A DNA stretch of 24,211 nt, taken from JAYZAP01 sp964645285. Lineage in GTDB: Bacteria; Pseudomonadota; Alphaproteobacteria; JAAXGF01. Where the stretch lies: positions 1 through 24,211 of the forward strand of contig CAZYDR010000055.1 in assembly GCA_964645285.1 (NCBI GenBank), written 5' to 3'. Each line of letters starts with the position of its first letter. The stretch's first letter is position 1. A program made the translations under genes and the position numbers. This document shows positions 7,107 through 14,522 of the stretch, piece by piece. The notes under the pieces are model-generated. The model did not search any database and was not told where the DNA came from. It saw only the letters and a program-made list of their open reading frames with translations.

Positions 7107-7907
7107 TTACTCCGGTCGCCGGGCGCGCATATGAAAATGCTCCAGACCGCCGCTTTCCATGGCACGGCACCGGAACGTGGCGGAACTCACCCGTACGGCA
7201 AACATATCATCGCCAAGCAGACCCTTGAGCCGTTCGACGTCCGAACCGGCAAGGGTTTTCAGGTTCCGCCGGCAAATTTCGATCGAGGGGCCGCAATGAT
7301 CGAAAAATTCGAGATCGGTGAACCCGACAGCACGCAGAGCGCTGTCATGGGCCGCCTGGGTCGCGAAATAAAACGTCAAACCGTAGGCCGCGACCTCGCT
7401 CACATAGGCGTCGAACGCCGCGGCGCCAGGATGGCGACCGTTTTCGCCGACGCCTTCGAAGAAATCAGCACAGAACAGGCGTCCGCCGGGCTTGAGCACC
7501 CGAAACGGCTCGGCCAGAAAAGCTGCTTTGTCTGTCATGTGGCAAACCACATCCTTGCAGAACACCACGTCGAATTCGCCGTCGTCGAACGGCATGGGTC
7601 CCGGCGAGACGTGGGTCAGGGTGACCCGGTCGGAAACCCCCGACGCCTCGACCGCAATTCGCGCCCGCTCGAGGGAATCGGCTTCCACGTCGATCCCGGT
7701 AACGTGGCCGGCGTTGTGGTCGCGGGCCAGCATCAGCGTCGCGCCGCCCAGGCCGCAGCCAAGATCAAGAACCGACAGGCCGGTGAGATCAACGCCGTCG
7801 AGCATCAGGTCGACCTCGGGGGCCCCGCCCGGCGACAGGAAGCCCTTGCCGTAGAGCATCTGCATGCCCTCGATCACCCGGTCTTTATACTGGTCGTCAC
7901 GACTCAT
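7107..7907 (-). CDS. Class I SAM-dependent methyltransferase, phosphoethanolamine-methyltransferase-like
   Basis: Methyltransferase of 266 residues. Motif I is VLDLGCGLGGATLML (~46-60), followed by the acidic GIDVE (~71-75), FDVVFCKDVVCHM (motif IV) and LKPGGRLFCADFF. The segment just before motif I, YGKGFLSPGGAPEVDLML, resembles the IFGxGFxSxGG signature of phosphoethanolamine and related small-amine N-methyltransferases, where it closes over the substrate. Substrate here is inferred only; an amino sugar, lipid headgroup or other amine are all possible. It is the last intact gene of the leftward run kpsF-GT4-dehydrogenase-methyltransferase, 31 bp after the dehydrogenase stop, and is followed by the aminotransferase remnant. 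Confidence 0.8.
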   Translation of the reverse strand: MSRDDQYKDRVIEGMQMLYGKGFLSPGGAPEVDLMLDGVDLTGLSVLDLGCGLGGATLMLARDHNAGHVTGIDVEADSLERARIAVEASGVSDRVTLTHVSPGPMPFDDGEFDVVFCKDVVCHMTDKAAFLAEPFRVLKPGGRLFCADFFEGVGENGRHPGAAAFDAYVSEVAAYGLTFYFATQAAHDSALRAVGFTDLEFFDHCGPSIEICRRNLKTLAGSDVERLKGLLGDDMFAVRVSSATFRCRAMESGGLEHFHMRARRPE

Positions 7908-7938
7908 CAGCGCCTTCTCCCCGTTACTTTATTGTTTG

Positions 7939-9210
7939 TTAGAGTTGCCAGCGACGCAGGCCGTCGGCCAGGACCAGATTGCGCCACATGCCCTTGACGT
8001 CGGCGATCAGCCCGCCGGGTTTGACCAGGCGGGCAAGGCGAGCGCCATCGAAGCCCTTGTAGAGATCATGGGCGACAGCGCCGACCACGGCGTCGTAATC
8101 GGCCGCATCGGCCAGAGCATCCAGCAGATCGATACCGTAGACCGCCGTCGCCTCGGCCTTGTCGGCCAGCGGGTCATGAACATCCACCTGAAGACCGGCC
8201 GCGCGCAAGCCGCCAACCAAGTCCGCGACCCGGCTGTTGCGCAGATCGGGCACGTTCTCCTTGAACGTCAGACCGAGCATGAGCACCCGACCCGTGCCGA
8301 CCTGCCCGGCGATCTCACTGGCGACAAAGGCGCCCATGTCGTCGTTGATGCGCCGTCCGGCGAGGATGACCTCCGGTTCGTGGCCGACCTGGCGCGCCCG
8401 GTGGGCGAGATAATAGGGATCGACGCCGATGCAATGGCCGCCGACCAGACCGGGACGGAAGTCGAGGAAATTCCACTTGGTCGCCGCCGCGTCAAGCACA
8501 TCATGGGTCGAGATGTCGAGACGATGGAAGATGCGCGCCACCTCGTTGATAAAGGCGATGTTGATATCGCGCTGGGCGTTCTCTATAACCTTGGCGGCCT
8601 CGGCGGTCTTGATGTCGCGAGCGACGTAGATGCCGCCCGACGTGGTCGCGCCGTAGACCGCCGCCAGGGTCTCGGTGGTCGTCGGCGTCTGGCCGGCCAC
8701 CACTTTGGTCAGGCGGTCGTGGGTGTGCTCAGCGTCGCCCGGATTGACCCGCTCGGGCGAATAGCCAAGGAAGAAATCCTTGCCGGCGCGGAGACCCGAC
8801 GCGGCCTCCACGGCCGGCCCCAGAACATCCTCAGTGGCGCCGGGATAGACCGTGCTTTCCAGAGTGACAATGGCCCCGCTCCCAGCTCCGAGATAGCCGC
8901 CGATGGTTCGCGCCGCCGATTCCAGGGCTCGGAGATCGGGCCGCTTGTCATCGTCTACCGGTGTTGGCACGGTAATGATGAAGATGTCGCTGCCGGCCAG
9001 GTCATCCGCCACGGCGGTAAGCCGCGCGGTGGTCGATGAGAGCACGGTCGGATCGGTCTCCGCGGTGCGGTCCATGCCGGTAACCAGTTCCGCCACGCGG
9101 CCGCCATCAATGTCGTAGCCGACGACATCAAAATGGCGGGCCAGCGCCAGGACCAGGGGCAGGCCGACGTAGCCGAGACCGATGACAGATATGCGCGGCG
9201 GAGCGGCCAT
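7939..9210 (-). CDS. Nucleotide-sugar dehydrogenase, TviB/WbpO-like (UDP-HexNAc 6-dehydrogenase)
   Basis: NAD-dependent, four-electron oxidation of a UDP-N-acetylhexosamine (or UDP-hexose) to the uronic acid for surface polysaccharide. The 423 residues fit the family. The Rossmann motif ISVIGLGYVGLPLV is at ~7-20, with acidic GYDID at 31-35. TVPTP and YSPERVNPGD follow. The central domain reads NAQRDINIAFINEVARIFHR and TKWNFLDFRPGLVGGHCIGV, with the catalytic Cys at residue 260. The NAQRDINIAFINE plus KWNFLDFRPGLVGGHC combination is characteristic of the TviB/WbpO (Vi antigen, UDP-GalNAcA/GlcNAcA) branch rather than UDP-glucose dehydrogenase Ugd. GAGAG lies a few bases upstream of the ATG. 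It is 51 bp from the GT4 stop. Confidence 0.9.
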   Translation of the reverse strand: MAAPPRISVIGLGYVGLPLVLALARHFDVVGYDIDGGRVAELVTGMDRTAETDPTVLSSTTARLTAVADDLAGSDIFIITVPTPVDDDKRPDLRALESAARTIGGYLGAGSGAIVTLESTVYPGATEDVLGPAVEAASGLRAGKDFFLGYSPERVNPGDAEHTHDRLTKVVAGQTPTTTETLAAVYGATTSGGIYVARDIKTAEAAKVIENAQRDINIAFINEVARIFHRLDISTHDVLDAAATKWNFLDFRPGLVGGHCIGVDPYYLAHRARQVGHEPEVILAGRRINDDMGAFVASEIAGQVGTGRVLMLGLTFKENVPDLRNSRVADLVGGLRAAGLQVDVHDPLADKAEATAVYGIDLLDALADAADYDAVVGAVAHDLYKGFDGARLARLVKPGGLIADVKGMWRNLVLADGLRRWQL

Positions 9211-9261
9211 TAAAACTCTCTCATTGCGATAGAGGGTACTAACGCGCGGAAGGGCGCGCCG

Positions 9262-10395
9262 TCAATCGGCGAGGCCGAGATGATCGAGTTGGCGGGCAAT
9301 CACCATCTTCTCGTCGTAAAGCGCCTGGGCCCGTTCGCGCCCGGCCGCGCCAAAGCGGGCACGCAGCGCGCTATCGTCAATCAGCGCCCCGAGCGCCTCG
9401 GCCAGGGCCGCCACATCGGCCACCGGAACCAACCGCCCGGTCTCGCCGTCGACCACCTCTTCACGGGCACCGCGGATGTCAGTGGCGACCACGGGAAGAC
9501 CGCTCATCATGGCTTCGATGATGGATCGCGGCATGCCCTCGCGATGGGACGGCAGGGTGTAGATATCGGCGGCGCGGAGCAAGGCGGGCACGTCGTCGCG
9601 GGCGCCGAGCAGACGCAGGCGCGGCCCCAGTGACGGGTCGGCCGTGGCGGCGTCGATCTCGCGGGCAATACCTTTGGCGTGGTCGCTGGGCAGGCGCTCG
9701 CCGACCGCCCACAGCCAGGCATCGAGCCCGGCCATGGCCATGAACAGCTCCGGATAACCCTTCTCCGCAACCAGACGACCGACCACTACGATCACTATGG
9801 CGTCGTCCGGGGTATTCATCGATTGCCGGGTCGCCGCCCGCTCGGCGCCATCGTCAATCGGCGCGTGAAAGCGCATGGGATTGACCCCATTACCGATAGC
9901 CTCGATGACGCCGCCCTTGCACAGTCCCAGGCGGCGCGCCGTGGCGGCGTCCTCCTCGGCCTGGGTGAACAGCACATGGGTGGCGCGCCCGACAAACCAT
10001 TCGAGCGCCATGAACGCCCAACGCTTGAGGACCGCCATGCGCTCATGAAAATAGAAACCGTGGGCCGTATAGATCACCTGCGGCACACCGGCGCGCTTTG
10101 CCGCGAGACGGCCAATGAAGGCAGCGACCGGCGTGTGTACATGAACCATGTCAAAGCGCTCGGCGCGAAACAGTTCGACCAGCCGTTGATAGGCGGCGAT
10201 GTGGTCGGTGCTCACGAGATCACGGGAGAACCCTACGGTCTCGACCCGAATGCCGACAGCACGGATGCGTTCGACCAGCGGTCCATGGGCGCAGACCGCC
10301 ACCACCTCATGACCGGCCGCGATTTCCGCTTCGGCCAGGGGCAGGAGAAAACGGTAGAACGTGAAATCGACGGCGCAGAGCTGGCAGATCTTCAT
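9262..10395 (-). CDS. GT4-family glycosyltransferase (GT-B fold)
   Basis: Retaining glycosyltransferase of 377 residues, probably acting at the inner membrane face on a lipid-linked glycan. The N-terminal half begins MKICQLCAVDFTFYRFLLPL, and HVHTPVAAFIGRLAAKRAGV and IYTAHGFYFHE mark the acceptor domain. The C-terminal half has VVGRLVAEKGYPELFMAM and the E-x7-E motif (E286 and E294 in REGMPRSIIEAMMSGLPVVA) that contacts the donor nucleotide sugar. The overall look is that of O-antigen/PglA-type transferases, but the sugar cannot be told from sequence. It lies 29 bp after the KpsF-like stop, in the same leftward run. Confidence 0.9.
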   Translation of the reverse strand: MKICQLCAVDFTFYRFLLPLAEAEIAAGHEVVAVCAHGPLVERIRAVGIRVETVGFSRDLVSTDHIAAYQRLVELFRAERFDMVHVHTPVAAFIGRLAAKRAGVPQVIYTAHGFYFHERMAVLKRWAFMALEWFVGRATHVLFTQAEEDAATARRLGLCKGGVIEAIGNGVNPMRFHAPIDDGAERAATRQSMNTPDDAIVIVVVGRLVAEKGYPELFMAMAGLDAWLWAVGERLPSDHAKGIAREIDAATADPSLGPRLRLLGARDDVPALLRAADIYTLPSHREGMPRSIIEAMMSGLPVVATDIRGAREEVVDGETGRLVPVADVAALAEALGALIDDSALRARFGAAGRERAQALYDEKMVIARQLDHLGLAD

Positions 10396-10424
10396 GGTCG
10401 GGTGCAGCGGGCCGTCCGGCCGCT

Positions 10425-11450
10425 TCAGTCCGGCGCCTGGCCGCGCGCCGGCTCCAGACCCAGTTCACGGGCGACGATGCCGTGAATATGAACGGCGCCA
10501 ATAATGGCGCCTTGCTCGTCGGTACAGAGCAGCGAGGTAATGGCCCGTTGCTCCATCATCCGCAGCGCCTCCATGGCGAAAGCAGTGGCCGGCACCGCTT
10601 CGGGAGACGGGCTCATGATCGAGGCGGCGGTCATGGCGGCGAAGCCGTCACGGTCCTGGGCTGCCCGGCGAATGTCGCCATCGGAGATGAAGCCGACGTC
10701 GCCGGGGCCGATACCGGGACCCCTGGGCCGCTCGCTGACAATGGCGAAGCCCTGGCCGTCGGCGGAGATCTGCTCGATCACCTGGTGGATTCCCGTGTTC
10801 GGCGCCACCCAGGTGAGCCGGTCCAGAGGCAGCATTTCATCGCCAACCCGACGCATCTTCTGACCCAACATACCGCCCGGATGAAACCGCCGGAAATCTT
10901 CGGCGGTGAAATCCCTGATCGCCAGGCTGGCCATCATCAGGGCGTCGCACAGTGCCAGGGTGGTGGTCGATGACGAGGTCGGCGCCAAGCGGCCGATGCC
11001 GGCTTCCTCGGTCACCGTGGTCTCGATGATCCAGTCCACATAGGGCGCCAAGGAGCAGTCACGGCCCTGGCTGATGAGCACCGACTTGACGCCGAACTGG
11101 CGGATCATGGGGACCAGGGTGACGAGTTCCTCCGTATTGCCCGAATGGCTGAGCAGGATGGCCAGGGTCGAGTGGTCGGCGATGCCGAGATCGCCATGAA
11201 GGGCGTCCGTCGGATGAAGAAAGGCGGCGCCGTGGCCGGTCGAGAGCAGGCTGGCGGCGAGCTTACGGCCGATATAGCCCGACTTGCCGACGCCGATCAC
11301 CGTGGTGAAGCTGCCCGGCTCGGCCAGGGCCCCGGCGGCGGCGGCGAAATCCGCGCCGAGCCGCCCCGATGCCAAACGAAGGCACGCAGCGCCCTCGTCG
11401 AGGACCTCGCGGCCGGCGGTGATGATGCTGTGGTCACTATGTTCTGTCAT
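10425..11450 (-). CDS. kdsD: Arabinose-5-phosphate isomerase, KpsF/KdsD family
   Basis: Converts ribulose-5-phosphate to arabinose-5-phosphate, the first committed step to Kdo. The protein has 341 residues from MTEHSDHS. It has an N-terminal SIS domain (GVGKSGYIGRKLAASLLSTG, SHSGNTEE, TSSSTTTLALCDALM) and two C-terminal CBS domains. Residues known to matter in E. coli KdsD (K59, H88, E111, E152, H193) have counterparts at K56, H85, E108, E149 and H190, all shifted by three. The frame is open upstream to 11660 but that extension crosses the divergent wecA-like gene and is not conserved-looking. The other Kdo genes (kdsA, kdsB, kdsC) are not in this window; KpsF-type paralogues often travel with capsule loci, so either name is possible. 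Confidence 0.92.
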   Translation of the reverse strand: MTEHSDHSIITAGREVLDEGAACLRLASGRLGADFAAAAGALAEPGSFTTVIGVGKSGYIGRKLAASLLSTGHGAAFLHPTDALHGDLGIADHSTLAILLSHSGNTEELVTLVPMIRQFGVKSVLISQGRDCSLAPYVDWIIETTVTEEAGIGRLAPTSSSTTTLALCDALMMASLAIRDFTAEDFRRFHPGGMLGQKMRRVGDEMLPLDRLTWVAPNTGIHQVIEQISADGQGFAIVSERPRGPGIGPGDVGFISDGDIRRAAQDRDGFAAMTAASIMSPSPEAVPATAFAMEALRMMEQRAITSLLCTDEQGAIIGAVHIHGIVARELGLEPARGQAPD

Positions 11451-11530
11451 GGCGCCGCCACCATACCCGATGCCCCGCCTGGGCTGAACCGTTCTGTTGC
11501 ATTGACCTTTTTGTTCGGCCGACCGTGGGT

Positions 11531-11536
11531 TATAAG
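11531..11536 (+). promoter_or_regulatory. Possible -10 element very close to the WecA-like start
   Basis: TATAAG at 11531-11536 is a good -10 hexamer but lies only 7 bp before the ATG at 11544, and no Shine-Dalgarno sequence precedes that ATG. If it is used, the transcript would begin at or next to the start codon (leaderless). TTGACC at 11502-11507 is 23 bp away, too far for a standard -35. The 93-bp gap between the divergent kdsD-like and WecA-like genes must hold both promoters. Confidence 0.3.
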
Positions 11537-11543
11537 CAGCACC

Positions 11544-12560
11544 ATGTGGTGGCTGCCCTTTCTCCTTTTCGCGCTCGGCGCCTTTGGTGCTGCCTGGGTG
11601 GGTACCGGCGCGGTCCTGCGCTGGCTCGAACGGCGCGCCATTCTCGACCACCCCAACCATCGCTCAAGCCATGCCACACCGACGCCGCGCGGCGCCGGGC
11701 TGGCGGTGGTCGCGGTGGTGTTGGCGGCGTGGTCCCTAGCGGCGTCACTGGGCGGCGCCCTGATGCTCTATTTGCCGCTGTTCGCCGCCGCCGTGGTTTT
11801 GGCCGCAGTATCATGGCGCGACGATCTCCACGGCCTCGGCGCCCTGCTCCGCCTGGCGGTCCAGGCCGCCGCCGTGGCCGCCGGCATGACCGCGCTTCCC
11901 GGTGGCGGCGCGATCTTCCAGGACCTGCTGCCGGTCTGGCTCGACATGGCCGTGGCCGGCTTCCTATGGCTGTGGTTCATCAACCTGTTCAACTTCATGG
12001 ACGGCATTGATGGTCTTACCGGCGCCGAAGCGGTAAGTATCGGGGCCGGCCTCTGTCTCCTGGCCGTGGTCGGCGCCGTATCGGGCGAGGCCGGGCTTTA
12101 CGCTCTGATATTGGCCGCGGCGGCGCTCGGCTTTCTGCCGTGGAACTGGCATCCGGCACGCATCTTCCTGGGCGACGTGGGCAGCGTGCCGCTGGGCTAT
12201 CTGATTGGCTGGCTGTTGCTATGGACAGCGGCCCAAGGCCTGTGGGCGGCGGCCTTGCTGCTGCCGCTTTATTACCTTGCCGACGCCACGCGGACCCTGT
12301 TGAGCCGCCTGCGCCGCCGCGAGAAAATCTGGCTGGCCCACCGCGACCACTATTACCAGCGCGCGGTGCGCCGTGGTCTTGGTCATGCCACCGTGGTCTG
12401 GACGGTGTTGGGCGTGAATTTGGTCCTGATAGTCTGCGCCGTGACGAGCCTGGAGGGCGGAATGGTTGGCGCCGCCGCGCTTACCGTCGGCGCCCTGTCG
12501 GTGGGTGTCGTGTTGTGGTACTTTCGCGGCGCGACGGGAGGGGCCCCCACGGATGAATAG
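11544..12560 (+). CDS. WecA/WbpL-like undecaprenyl-phosphate sugar-1-phosphate transferase
   Basis: Polytopic inner-membrane enzyme of 338 residues (MraY/WecA superfamily) that moves a HexNAc-1-phosphate from UDP to undecaprenyl phosphate, the first step of lipid-linked glycan assembly. Visible signatures: HPNHRSSHATPTPRGAGLA (~36-54), the Asp pair in SWRDDLHG (D93, D94), INLFNFMDGIDGLTG (~146-160), ARIFLGDVGSVPLGYLIG, and the late cytoplasmic loop HRDHYYQRAVRRGLGH. NFMDGIDG and the DHYYQR loop resemble WbpL more than enterobacterial WecA. About ten hydrophobic segments can be seen. The ATG at 11544 is preferred over the longer open frame because it gives the usual short N-terminus MWWLPFLLF. 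The dehydratase gene starts 5 bp after its stop, implying a WbpL-WbpM-like pair. Confidence 0.9.
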   Translation: MWWLPFLLFALGAFGAAWVGTGAVLRWLERRAILDHPNHRSSHATPTPRGAGLAVVAVVLAAWSLAASLGGALMLYLPLFAAAVVLAAVSWRDDLHGLGALLRLAVQAAAVAAGMTALPGGGAIFQDLLPVWLDMAVAGFLWLWFINLFNFMDGIDGLTGAEAVSIGAGLCLLAVVGAVSGEAGLYALILAAAALGFLPWNWHPARIFLGDVGSVPLGYLIGWLLLWTAAQGLWAAALLLPLYYLADATRTLLSRLRRREKIWLAHRDHYYQRAVRRGLGHATVVWTVLGVNLVLIVCAVTSLEGGMVGAAALTVGALSVGVVLWYFRGATGGAPTDE

Positions 12561-12565
12561 CGCCG

Positions 12566-14491
12566 ATGGTTAAACTACAATTCAAACGACCGATATTCGC
12601 CGCCGCCCACGACCTGCTGATGGCCGCGGCGTCGTTCTGGCTGGCGCTTTATCTGCGTCTTGGCGACGCCATGATGAACTATGCCGGACCCTTCATGATC
12701 GAGGGCACGGTGTTGTTTACGGCCATCGCCGGGGTGGTGTTCTGGCGCATGCGGCTCTATCGCGCCTTGTGGCGCTATGCCTCGCTCAACGATCTTATCG
12801 CCCTGACCAAGGGCGTTACCCTGAGCGTCCTGATTTTCATTCCGCTGCTGTTCCTGGCCACCCGCCTCGAGGCTTATCCCCGTTCGGCCTTCGTCATCAA
12901 CTGGTTCGTGCTGCTGGCTCTGCTTGGTGGGCCGCGCTTTATCTACCGGCTGATCAAGGATCGCGGCCTGGGCCGCATCGCCCGGACCTCGGTACGCCCG
13001 CGGGTGCCGGTACTGCTGATCGGCGCCAGCGACGCGGCCGAAGTGTTCATCCGCGAGATGGCGCGCGGCGCCACCGCGGCGCCCTATCGGGTGGTCGGCG
13101 CGGTCGATGACCGGCCAGGTTTCGCCGGCGCCCAGATCCACGGCGTCCGCGTCTTTCCCGGCGCCGACAACGTCACTGACGTCATTGATAAGCTAGCGCG
13201 GCGTGGCGACCGGCCCCAGCGGATCATCCTCACCGAGCGTCTTGACGGCGACAAGGTGCGCCGCCTGTTCGACGCCGCTGACGCCGAGGGCCTGACCCTG
13301 GCCCGCCTGCCCCGCCTGCCCCGCCTGACCGAGTTCCAAGCCAGCGGCGACGGTGCCATGGAAGTCAAACCCATTGCCATTGAGGACGTGCTCGGCCGAC
13401 CCCAGACTGTGCTCGACCGCGACGCCATGGCGGCCCTGATTGCGGGCCACCGGATCATGATCACCGGTGCCGGCGGCACCATCGGCTCCGAATTGGTGCG
13501 CCAGGTCGCCGCCTACGGGCCGGCCCATCTGGCGCTCTTTGATAATTCCGAGTTCAGCCTCTACGACATTGACGCCACCCTGGCCGAGCGTTTCCCCGCG
13601 CTTTCGCGTAGCGCTGTCCTTGGCGACGTCCGCGACCGCGCCCGGCTGGACGGCGCCCTCGCCGCCGAGAAACCCACCCTGCTGTTCCACGCCGCCGCCT
13701 ACAAGCACGTGCCCATGGTCGAGGCCAACCCCAACGAGGGCATCCTGACCAACGTCATGGGCACCCGCAACGTGGCCGACGCCTGCCGTGCCGCCGGCAC
13801 CGGAACCATGGTCATGGTCTCCACCGACAAAGCGGTCAATCCGACCAACGTCATGGGCGCCACCAAGCGCATCGCCGAGCTTTATTGCCAGGCCCTGGGC
13901 GCCGCCGCCGGCGGTACCCGTTTCGTCACCGTGCGTTTCGGTAACGTGCTCGGCTCGACCGGCTCGGTGGTGCCGTTGTTCCAGCGCCAACTCGCCGCCG
14001 GCGGGCCGCTGACCGTGACCCACCCGGACATGACGCGCTATTTCATGACCGTGCGCGAGGCCGTGGAGCTCATATTGCAGGCCACCGCCATTGATGATGA
14101 CCACGGGGGCGACCAGGGTTCGGCTGGCGAAATCTTCGTCCTGGAAATGGGCGAGCCGGTGCGCATCGATGATTTAGCGCGCCAGATGATCCGCCTGGCC
14201 GGGCTCCAACCGAGCGACGACATCGCCATTGAATACACCGGTATTCGCCCCGGCGAGAAGATGCACGAGGAGCTGTTCCTGGCTTCCGAGACCCTGGTGC
14301 CGACAACCCGCGCGGGGGTGCTGCTGGCGACCTCCACCGCGGCCGATATTGAGACCCTGCGGCGCCGGATCGGCGAACTCGCCGCCGCCGCCGAGGCCCG
14401 CGACACAACCACCGCCCTGGCCCTGATCGGCCATCTGGTGCCCGCCTTCAACGCCCCTGCCGAGACTGAGCGGTCCAGCGCCGCCAACTGA
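12566..14491 (+). CDS. Membrane-bound UDP-HexNAc 4,6-dehydratase, WbpM/PglF/FlaA1-like
   Basis: Makes a UDP-4-keto-6-deoxy-HexNAc, the precursor of QuiNAc, FucNAc or bacillosamine. The 641 residues match the long WbpM type. There are four N-terminal hydrophobic segments (~12-30, 46-62, 84-100, 108-124), a CoA-binding-like Rossmann domain (VPVLLIGASDAAEVFIREM, ~148-166), and a C-terminal SDR domain with ITGAGGTIGSELVRQVAAYG (~299-318), LFDNSEFSLYDID, FHAAAYKHVPMVE and VSTDKAVNPTNVMGATKR. In that last motif Met430 occupies the usual catalytic Tyr position, four residues before Lys434: the SMK triad described for WbpM rather than SYK. It is translationally coupled to the WecA-like gene. A 4-ketoreductase or aminotransferase to finish the sugar is not visible nearby. 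Confidence 0.93.
   Translation: MVKLQFKRPIFAAAHDLLMAAASFWLALYLRLGDAMMNYAGPFMIEGTVLFTAIAGVVFWRMRLYRALWRYASLNDLIALTKGVTLSVLIFIPLLFLATRLEAYPRSAFVINWFVLLALLGGPRFIYRLIKDRGLGRIARTSVRPRVPVLLIGASDAAEVFIREMARGATAAPYRVVGAVDDRPGFAGAQIHGVRVFPGADNVTDVIDKLARRGDRPQRIILTERLDGDKVRRLFDAADAEGLTLARLPRLPRLTEFQASGDGAMEVKPIAIEDVLGRPQTVLDRDAMAALIAGHRIMITGAGGTIGSELVRQVAAYGPAHLALFDNSEFSLYDIDATLAERFPALSRSAVLGDVRDRARLDGALAAEKPTLLFHAAAYKHVPMVEANPNEGILTNVMGTRNVADACRAAGTGTMVMVSTDKAVNPTNVMGATKRIAELYCQALGAAAGGTRFVTVRFGNVLGSTGSVVPLFQRQLAAGGPLTVTHPDMTRYFMTVREAVELILQATAIDDDHGGDQGSAGEIFVLEMGEPVRIDDLARQMIRLAGLQPSDDIAIEYTGIRPGEKMHEELFLASETLVPTTRAGVLLATSTAADIETLRRRIGELAAAAEARDTTTALALIGHLVPAFNAPAETERSSAAN
13302..13328 (+). repeat. 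9-bp tandem repeat, three units, inside the dehydratase gene
   Basis: CCCGCCTGC, CCCGCCTGC and CCCGCCTGA stand in tandem and encode ARLPRLPRLT in the linker before the SDR domain, where relatives have a single LPxLxE/LPRLTEF-like segment. Because the unit is a multiple of three, a change in number by slippage would keep the frame. Confidence 0.6.
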
Positions 14492-14522
14492 GTTTTCCTC
14501 TTTTCCGACGGTACCCACAGAC

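Noticed and set aside
7864..9039. Long plus-strand open frame (~390 codons) opposite the nucleotide-sugar dehydrogenase
   Set aside because: It lies wholly antisense to a gene with strong family motifs, its translation shows no recognisable domain, and long antisense frames are expected in GC-rich DNA. The same applies to 17352-18587 opposite ald, 13193-14104 opposite the dehydratase, 9679-10485 opposite GT4 and 1046-2083 opposite the lipoprotein.
9211..9261. GC-rich inverted bases between GT4 and the dehydrogenase gene as a terminator
   Set aside because: Pairing is short and imperfect and there is no T run; the genes are more likely co-transcribed.
11451..11660. N-terminal extension of the KpsF/KdsD-like protein up to 11660
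   Set aside because: It would overlap the start of the divergent WecA-like gene, it is rich in charged low-complexity residues, and the MTEHSDHS start places the known active-site residues at the expected positions.
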